64,000 nucleotides of DNA, taken from Oscillospiraceae bacterium. Lineage in GTDB: Bacteria; Bacillota; Clostridia; Oscillospirales; Ruminococcaceae. The stretch covers positions 248,001-312,000 of the forward strand of contig CP107208.1 of the NCBI GenBank assembly GCA_025758045.1, read 5' to 3'. Under the pieces are notes generated by a model. It saw only the letters and a list, made by a program, of their open reading frames with translations. It ran no database searches and was not told the DNA's origin. The position numbers and the translations under genes are program-made. Positions 56,928 to 64,000 of the stretch are shown here, one piece after another. Numbering within the stretch: position 1 is the first letter of the stretch; every line of letters starts with the position of its first letter.

Positions 56928-57758
56928 ATGTCCAATGCACCCAAAACTGTATTAGCCATCCATGACCTGCCGGGCTTTGGCCGGGCGGCGCTGTCGGTCA
57001 TCGTGCCGGTGCTGTCCTGCCTGGGTGTGCAGGCGGTGGCGCTGCCCACGGCGGTGCTGTCCACCCACACGGGCGGGCTGGGCACCCCGGCTAAGCTCTC
57101 CAACCCCGGTTACGGCCCTGCGGCGCTGGCGCATTACCAGCGGCTGGGCCTGCGGTTTGACTGCATCTACTCCGGCTATTTGGCGGACCCTACCCAGGCC
57201 AAGCTGGTGGAGCAGGCCTTTGAACTGTGGCCCCGCGCCTTAAAAGTGGTGGACCCGGTGCTGGGCGACGGCGGGCGGCTGTACAAGGGGCTGGGGGCCG
57301 ATATGGTCCCGGCTATGTACAACCTATGCAGCAAGGCGAACCTGATCGTACCCAACGTGACCGAGGCTGCACTGCTGCTGGGCGACCCGCTGCCCGGTGT
57401 GGGCAGCAGCGAACAGGCGGCCGAGCAGGCCGCGCGGCTGACCCGCATCGCCCCGCAGGTGGTGGTCACCGGCGTGACGGGCCTCTCCGACGGGCGGTGC
57501 ATCGGCTGTGTGGGCGCGGCCCGCGGCGGGCAGGGATACTCGGTCAAGACGCCGCTGATCCCCCGCATGTACCACGGCACCGGGGATATTTTCGGCGCGG
57601 TGCTGGTGGGGCGCATTTTGCAGGGCAACGTGCCCCAGGCCGCCGTGCAGGCGGCAGCTGCGTTCGTGAGTGAGTGCATCCGCCAGACGCCCGAAGGCAC
57701 CGACGAACGTCTGGGCGTGTGGCTGGAAGCCGCCCTGCCCAAACTGATGCAGCAATAA
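56928..57758 (+). CDS. Pyridoxal/pyridoxamine kinase-like protein (PdxY/ThiD superfamily)
   Basis: 276 residues; ATG 56928 with AAAGGAA upstream. Ribokinase-like fold: AIHDLPGFGRAALSVIVPVLS (residues about 11-31), DCIYSGYLADPTQ, VVDPVLGDGGRLYKG, and the anion-hole motif HGTGDIFGAVLVG (about 220) with the catalytic Asp. Closest to PdxY-type pyridoxamine kinases, which phosphorylate vitamin B6 vitamers with ATP. Followed closely by trmL and degV; likely one transcript. Confidence 0.9.
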   Translation: MSNAPKTVLAIHDLPGFGRAALSVIVPVLSCLGVQAVALPTAVLSTHTGGLGTPAKLSNPGYGPAALAHYQRLGLRFDCIYSGYLADPTQAKLVEQAFELWPRALKVVDPVLGDGGRLYKGLGADMVPAMYNLCSKANLIVPNVTEAALLLGDPLPGVGSSEQAAEQAARLTRIAPQVVVTGVTGLSDGRCIGCVGAARGGQGYSVKTPLIPRMYHGTGDIFGAVLVGRILQGNVPQAAVQAAAAFVSECIRQTPEGTDERLGVWLEAALPKLMQQ

Positions 57759-57784
57759 AATAATGTGAGGATGTACATAAACCT

Positions 57785-58294
57785 ATGCCAACTTTGAACA
57801 TTGTACTGGTGGAGCCGCAGATACCCCAAAACTCCGGCAATGTCGCCCGCACCTGCGCGGTGACCGGGGCACGGCTGCACCTGGTTGGGCCGATGGGCTT
57901 TACCGTGGACGACAAAAAATTGAAGCGAGCCGGGCTTGACTATTGGCACCATCTTGATATAACATATTATGAAGATCTCGCGGATTTTTTTGCCAAAAAT
58001 CAGGGGCCGTTTTTCTACTTTACCTCCAAGGGGCCGCGCCGCCACGTGGACGTACAGTACCCGGACGGCGCTTACCTGGTATTTGGCCGCGAGGATGCGG
58101 GTCTGCCGGAGGAACTGCTGGCTGCCCATGAGGCCGACTGCGTGCGCATGCCGATGCGCCGCGGCGAGCGATGCCTGAACCTTTCCAACGCTGTTGCGGT
58201 AGGTGCCTACGAGGCTTTGCGGCAGTGGGATTTTGCCGACCTGGAGACCCGCGGCCAGCTGACCCGTTATGAATGGAGTGAGGACGTAAAATGA
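57785..58294 (+). CDS. trmL: tRNA (cytidine/uridine-34-2'-O)-methyltransferase
   Basis: 169 residues of the SPOUT superfamily. IVLVEPQIPQNSGNVARTCAVTGARLHLVGP at the start, YLVFGREDAGLPEELL, and the knot motif LNLSNAVAVGAYEALRQ with the SAM-binding part. TrmL methylates the 2'-O of the wobble base of two leucine tRNAs. It overlaps the next gene by four bases (ATGA). Confidence 0.94.
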   Translation: MPTLNIVLVEPQIPQNSGNVARTCAVTGARLHLVGPMGFTVDDKKLKRAGLDYWHHLDITYYEDLADFFAKNQGPFFYFTSKGPRRHVDVQYPDGAYLVFGREDAGLPEELLAAHEADCVRMPMRRGERCLNLSNAVAVGAYEALRQWDFADLETRGQLTRYEWSEDVK

Positions 58295-59193
58295 GCAAGA
58301 TCGGTTTTTTGACGGATTCCTGTTCCGATATTCCGCAGGAGCTTGCGGACAAATACGGCATTGAGGTGGTGGGCTTCCCCATCAACCTGGATGGCACCGA
58401 GTATGTGGAGCGCAAGGACTTTACCAACGACCAGTTTTATGAGATGATGCGCAAGGCCCAGGGCGTGCCCACCACCGCCGCCATCACCCAGCTGCAGTGG
58501 TGCGAAATTTACGAGCGCTATGTGGACGAGGGCTACACCGACCTGGTGCACCTGAGCATCAACGCCGCCGGTTCCAGCACCTACAACAACGCCATCAAGG
58601 GCGCCGAGATGCTGGCTGAGGAGCGCCCTGACCATAAGCTGAAGATTCAGATCATCGACAGCCACACCTATTCGATGCCCTACGGCTGGTATTTCTGCGA
58701 GTGCGCCCGCAAGGTGCGCAACGGCGGCGAGCTTTCCACCTGTGTGGACGAGCTGAAGCGCAAGTTGGACTGCGTGGAGATCTGCCTGGCGGCTTACAGC
58801 CTGAAGCAGATGAAGAAGTCCGGCCGCGTCAGCGCTGCCGCTGCCGTGGTGGGCGACCTGCTGGGCATCCGTCCCATCATCAGCCTGAACGCCGGTGTCT
58901 CCAAGGTCGAGGCCAAGGTGCGCGGTGATGCCGCTGTGCCCCCGGCTATGATCAAATGGGTGGAGAGCCGCGTCGACTCGATGAAGGACACCCCCTACAT
59001 GGTGGCCTACACCTCCAGCACTGCCAAGCGGGACGAGCTGGTAAAGCTGTGCAAAAAGAACTTTGGCCATGCGCCGATGATCGTCTTCCAGCTGGGTGGC
59101 GTGGTCAGCGCCAACACCGGCCCGGACGGTATTGCCATTGTATACGAGGGCAAGCCCCGCAACCTGGAGGCTTACACCCCGGAACTGCCGTAA
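58291..59193 (+). CDS. DegV-family fatty-acid-binding protein (paralogue 2)
   Basis: 300 residues; begins in the trmL stop codon. Key blocks: FLTDSCSDIPQELADKYGIEVV, PTTAAITQLQW (fatty-acid carboxylate pocket, residues about 65-75), HLSINAAGSSTYNNA and LKQMKKSGRVSAAAAVVGDLLGIRPI. Same role as the DegV at 10657 but from a different subgroup: here VPTTAAIT replaces PRTSQPSP. Followed by a REP-like repeat and a terminator. Confidence 0.92.
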   Translation: MSKIGFLTDSCSDIPQELADKYGIEVVGFPINLDGTEYVERKDFTNDQFYEMMRKAQGVPTTAAITQLQWCEIYERYVDEGYTDLVHLSINAAGSSTYNNAIKGAEMLAEERPDHKLKIQIIDSHTYSMPYGWYFCECARKVRNGGELSTCVDELKRKLDCVEICLAAYSLKQMKKSGRVSAAAAVVGDLLGIRPIISLNAGVSKVEAKVRGDAAVPPAMIKWVESRVDSMKDTPYMVAYTSSTAKRDELVKLCKKNFGHAPMIVFQLGGVVSANTGPDGIAIVYEGKPRNLEAYTPELP

Positions 59194-59214
59194 TTTTAGG
59201 GATGAGCAACAATC

Positions 59215-59330
59215 GCAGGCTCTCTCCCCCACTCGCTTTGCGGGACCGCTTACGCGGCCGGGCCCCTCTGTCGCTGCGCGGCATCTCCCCACACTGTGGG
59301 GCGTCACCCTCGCAGAGGGGACCTTTACGA
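59215..59330. repeat. GC-rich REP-like intergenic repeat
   Basis: Contains CTCTCCCCCACTCGC, TCCCCACACTGTGGGG and CCCTCGCAGAGGGG dyads. It has the same building blocks as 17037-17113 in opposite orientation. No gene in 59194-59499. Confidence 0.5.
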
Positions 59331-59347
59331 AAGAAAATGAGATTTTT

Positions 59348-59387
59348 GCCGCAGCCTATTGCAAGGGGCTGCGGCTTTTGTTATAAT
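59348..59387 (+). terminator. Terminator overlapping the queT promoter
   Basis: GCCGCAGCC-TATTGCAAG-GGGCTGCGGC then TTTTG. The queT promoter TTGCAA (59359-59364), 17-base spacer, TATAAT (59382-59387) lies across it, with the -35 in the hairpin loop. Confidence 0.75.
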
Positions 59388-59397
59388 AATCTTTTGT

Positions 59398-59493
59398 TGA
59401 GCAACTTAGGATTTTAGGCTCCGCCGCAGTTTTGCGGCGCAAACCGATGGCAGGCTGGCGGTCTGCTATACGGTCAAAATCTATCCGCCGGAG
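59398..59493 (+). promoter_or_regulatory. preQ1-III-like riboswitch upstream of queT
   Basis: About 96 nt. GAGC...GGCTC closing helix (59400-59421) around ACTTAGGATTTTA, a P4-type hairpin CGCCGCAGTTTTGCGGCG (59422-59439), and an expression platform in which GGCGG (59457-59461) pairs with CCGCC (59485-59489), next to the GGAG ribosome site. PreQ1-III riboswitches are known mainly from Faecalibacterium-type bacteria in front of queT; sequence and context both fit. Confidence 0.8.
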
Positions 59494-59499
59494 TATTGT

Positions 59500-60024
59500 A
59501 TGAATCAGAAATCCATGTCCGTCAAGCGCCTTGTGCGCTGTGCTGTCATTGCAGCGCTCTACGTTGTGCTGTGCCTGGTGCTGCAGCCGTTCTCCTACGG
59601 CGCGGTGCAGGTGCGTGTGGCCGAGGCATTCTGCCTGCTGCCTGTCTTTGGCACCGAGTATATCATCGGTGTCACGCTGGGCTGCTTTCTGGCCAACCTG
59701 CTGGGCTCGACCGTGATCGACGTCATCTTTGGCACGCTGGCTACCCTGCTGGCCTGTCTGGTCACCTACAAGCTGCGCGATGCGCGCATCAAGGGGCTGG
59801 CCATTCCGGCGTCCCTGCCGCCTGTTATCTTTAATATGATCATCGTGGGCGCGTTCGAGATCACCTTCTTCTTCTCGGATAGTGCCCCCACGGCCGCCAT
59901 GGCTGCGTTTAATGCGGTCACGGTCGGCATCGGCGAGGTCATCAGCTGCACGATCCTGGGCGTGGCCCTGGTCAAGCTGATCGAGACCAACGCCAGCCTG
60001 AAGAAGATCTTTACAGAAGAATAA
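59500..60024 (+). CDS. queT: QueT-family queuosine-precursor transporter
   Basis: 174-residue membrane protein, about six helices. SVKRLVRCAVIAALYVVLCLVLQPFSYGAVQVRVAEAFCLLP at the N-terminus (residues about 6-47, with the FSYGAVQxRVAEA motif) is the QueT signature. It imports queuine/preQ1-type precursors as an ECF S component. Controlled by the riboswitch-like leader directly upstream. The next gene follows after 11 bases. Confidence 0.92.
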   Translation: MNQKSMSVKRLVRCAVIAALYVVLCLVLQPFSYGAVQVRVAEAFCLLPVFGTEYIIGVTLGCFLANLLGSTVIDVIFGTLATLLACLVTYKLRDARIKGLAIPASLPPVIFNMIIVGAFEITFFFSDSAPTAAMAAFNAVTVGIGEVISCTILGVALVKLIETNASLKKIFTEE

Positions 60025-60035
60025 TGAGGTAACCT

Positions 60036-60680
60036 ATGCGCCCGGAACTGATTTTGTGGGATTGGAACGGTACCCTGCTGGATGATGTGGAACTTTGCGT
60101 AGACGCGCTCAACCGTCTACTAGAAAAGCATGCCTATCCGCAGCGGTACGACCGCGATCAGTACCGGGCAATTTTTGGTTTCCCGATTGAAGAATATTAC
60201 GTCCGCGCCGGGTTTGATTTCAGCCGCCACAGCTTTGCCATGCTGGCCGAGGAATATATGGACGACTACATCCCCGCCAGCGCGGCCTGCCCGCTGGCAG
60301 AGGGCGCGATAGAAGCGCTGGATGCCTTCCGCGCGGCGGGGCTGCGGCAGGTGATCTTATCGGCCAGCCCGGTGCCCACGCTGACCCGCCAGGCTGGGGA
60401 ACGCCATGTGACGGGTTACTTTGACCGCCTGCTGGGTCTGGGCGACATCTACGCCAAAAGTAAGGTGGAACTGGGCCGGCGCTTTATGCAGGAGGAGGGC
60501 ATCGACCCTGCCCGCGCAGTGATGATCGGGGATTCGGTACACGATTTTGAGGTGGCGCAGGCCATGGGAACGACCTGTGTGCTGCAATGCAGCGGCCACC
60601 AGAACCGGCAGACGTTGGCAGCCACCGGCGCACCGGTAGTAGAGGGCCTGCGCGAAGCCGCGCAGTTGATCTTGGGGTAA
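60036..60680 (+). CDS. HAD-family phosphatase (phosphoglycolate-phosphatase-like)
   Basis: 214 residues. HAD motif I ILWDWNGTLLDD (nucleophile Asp and +2 Asp; the usual DxD is DWN here, so the second acid is Asn), motif II VILSAS, motif III Lys in YAKSKVELGRR, motif IV VMIGDSVHDFEVAQ. The DWNGT variant occurs in a known subgroup of HAD phosphatases. Cap domain C1 between residues about 16 and 80. Possibly co-transcribed with queT, so a nucleotide-related substrate is possible. Confidence 0.9.
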   Translation: MRPELILWDWNGTLLDDVELCVDALNRLLEKHAYPQRYDRDQYRAIFGFPIEEYYVRAGFDFSRHSFAMLAEEYMDDYIPASAACPLAEGAIEALDAFRAAGLRQVILSASPVPTLTRQAGERHVTGYFDRLLGLGDIYAKSKVELGRRFMQEEGIDPARAVMIGDSVHDFEVAQAMGTTCVLQCSGHQNRQTLAATGAPVVEGLREAAQLILG

Positions 60681-60705
60681 AGCATTATAGTAAGGGGAAG
60701 GTAAA

Positions 60706-61611
60706 ATGTCTGACCGTGTAAAAGGTGCCTGCCTGACGATGGGTGGTGCGGCATGCTGGGGTGTTTCGGGCTGCATGGGACAGTACCTGTTCACCCGCGA
60801 AAACATGGACTCCACCTGGCTGGTGCCTATCCGGCTGTTTCTGGCCGGGCTGATCTTGTGCACGTTCTACTTTATCAAGGACCGCAGGATGCTGTTCGAC
60901 CCGTGGAACGCGAAGAAAAATCCCCGCAACCTGCTGGATCTGCTCATTTACGGTCTGGCGGGCGTAAGCTGCTGCCAGTTCACCTACTTTTTGACCATCC
61001 AGCTTTCCAGCGCGGGCATGGGCACCATTTTGCAGGACCTCTCCCCCGTCATCATCCTGCTGGTGGTCTGCATCCAGCAGCACCGCGGGCCGCGTCTGTT
61101 TGAAATTTGCAGCATTTTGTTGGCCCTCATCGGCGTGTTTCTGCTTACCACTCACGGCAGCCTGACCGACCTGGCCATCAGCCCAGCCGCGCTGCTGTCC
61201 GGCATTGCCAGCGCCTGCTGCGTGGTCATCTACACCATGTGGCCCAAAAAGCTGCAGCAGCAGTACCCCACCCCCATGCTGCAGGGCTGGGCATTCTTGA
61301 TGGGCGGCACGATGTTCGCCCTCATCTTCCGCCCCTGGACGGTGAACTACGTGCCCACCGCCATGGGCGTGTTCGGCATCTTTACCGTGGTGGTGCTGGG
61401 CAACGTGCTGGCGTTCGGCCTGTACATGTCAGGCGTGCCGCTCATCGGCCCCCAGCGGTCGAGCCTGTACAGCTTTGCCGAGCCGGTCACCGCCGCCATC
61501 ATCAGCACGCTTGTGCTGGGCAGCCCCTTTACCGTGTGGGATGCCATGGGTTTTGGCTGTATTTTCCTGATGCTGGTGCTGCTGAGCCTGCCCGCCAAGG
61601 CTAAAAACTAA
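60706..61611 (+). CDS. EamA/DMT-family transporter
   Basis: 301 residues with ten hydrophobic segments in two EamA repeats (residues about 8-140 and 155-297). Start ATG 60706 has AAGGGGAAGG upstream. The substrate of DMT drug/metabolite exporters cannot be read. It follows the HAD gene by 25 bases and probably shares its transcript. A hairpin with weak T tract (61626-61665) ends the unit and overlaps the secA promoter. Confidence 0.9.
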   Translation: MSDRVKGACLTMGGAACWGVSGCMGQYLFTRENMDSTWLVPIRLFLAGLILCTFYFIKDRRMLFDPWNAKKNPRNLLDLLIYGLAGVSCCQFTYFLTIQLSSAGMGTILQDLSPVIILLVVCIQQHRGPRLFEICSILLALIGVFLLTTHGSLTDLAISPAALLSGIASACCVVIYTMWPKKLQQQYPTPMLQGWAFLMGGTMFALIFRPWTVNYVPTAMGVFGIFTVVVLGNVLAFGLYMSGVPLIGPQRSSLYSFAEPVTAAIISTLVLGSPFTVWDAMGFGCIFLMLVLLSLPAKAKN

Positions 61612-61639
61612 ATATATTTGTAAATACACCCGCGCAGGT

Positions 61640-61669
61640 TTGACAGCAAGCCCTGTGCGGGTGTATTAT
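61640..61669 (+). promoter_or_regulatory. Promoter of secA
   Basis: TTGACA 61640-61645, 18-base spacer, TATTAT 61664-61669. Lies inside an ACACCCGC/GCGGGTGT hairpin (61625-61664) that ends the previous unit. Confidence 0.6.
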
Positions 61670-61735
61670 AGTAGGGTATGTAAGTGCTATATAGCTGCCC
61701 TGTCCCGGGTGGCGGAAAATACAGGGGATTTTATA

Positions 61736-64000
<2,265 letters not shown>

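Overview
The window looks like a chromosomal segment of a gut Firmicute of the Oscillospiraceae/Ruminococcaceae, close to Faecalibacterium, Gemmiger or Subdoligranulum. The evidence is mixed: GC-rich coding sequence with strong AGGAGG-type ribosome sites, TTGACA/TATAAT promoters, U-tract terminators, Firmicute families (MgtE, BioY, QueT, YerC, DegV, BlaI), and a leader in front of queT that resembles the preQ1-III riboswitch, a class described mainly from Faecalibacterium and relatives. No rRNA, tRNA or CRISPR array was seen.

Layout. 1-1600 is an AT-richer radical-SAM/MarR cassette cut by the left edge. 1.6-9.4 kb holds a GH13 glucosidase, a CstA transporter, an amino-acid ABC transporter and a MarR-TauE pair. 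9.4-21.2 kb holds DegV, RmuC, a YerC/GalM unit, branching enzyme GlgB, the Mg2+ transporter MgtE with a long structured leader, an RpiB-like isomerase, a proteasome-fold (HslV-like) protein and a PTS IIA. 21.2-29.9 kb holds TetR, an HD protein, a Na+ symporter divergent from threonine aldolase, and metQ-metN-metI behind a leader containing two Met/Cys-rich mini-ORFs and a terminator, with an Rrf2 regulator alongside. 30-38 kb is a cell-envelope acylation/glycan locus (SGNH hydrolases, condensation-fold acyltransferase, esterase, glycosyltransferase, MBOAT plus AlgX/DHHW protein). 38-41.4 kb is an IclR-controlled ketodeoxygluconate pathway with a KDPG aldolase-VOC fusion and KdgK. 41.5-51.3 kb is largely housekeeping (BirA-BioY, RuvX, UppS-like, cyclophilin, DUF1292, a 6S-like RNA, CutC, a LexA-like regulator, a DNA-repair radical-SAM pair). 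51.3-53.45 kb is an AT-rich acquired remnant: an MFS efflux gene behind a multi-hairpin leader, followed by fused debris of a sigma-like gene and a serine recombinase. 53.5-64 kb holds BlaI, SerC-SerA, a pyridoxal-kinase-like gene, TrmL, DegV, QueT, HAD, EamA and the 5' part of secA.

The two most striking things are (i) six copies, each exactly 172 bp, of an imperfectly palindromic intergenic repeat with terminal inverted repeats, scattered between 17 and 49 kb, and (ii) the metQ leader: a first peptide with a Met-Met-Met-Cys-Met-Cys-Met-Cys run, a terminator whose 5' arm can instead pair with the codons just after that run, then a second short peptide ending in Met-Cys-Arg-Cys-Thr-Cys. This reads as a ribosome-mediated attenuator sensing sulfur amino acids. 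All functions are inferred from sequence reading alone; no database search was run.
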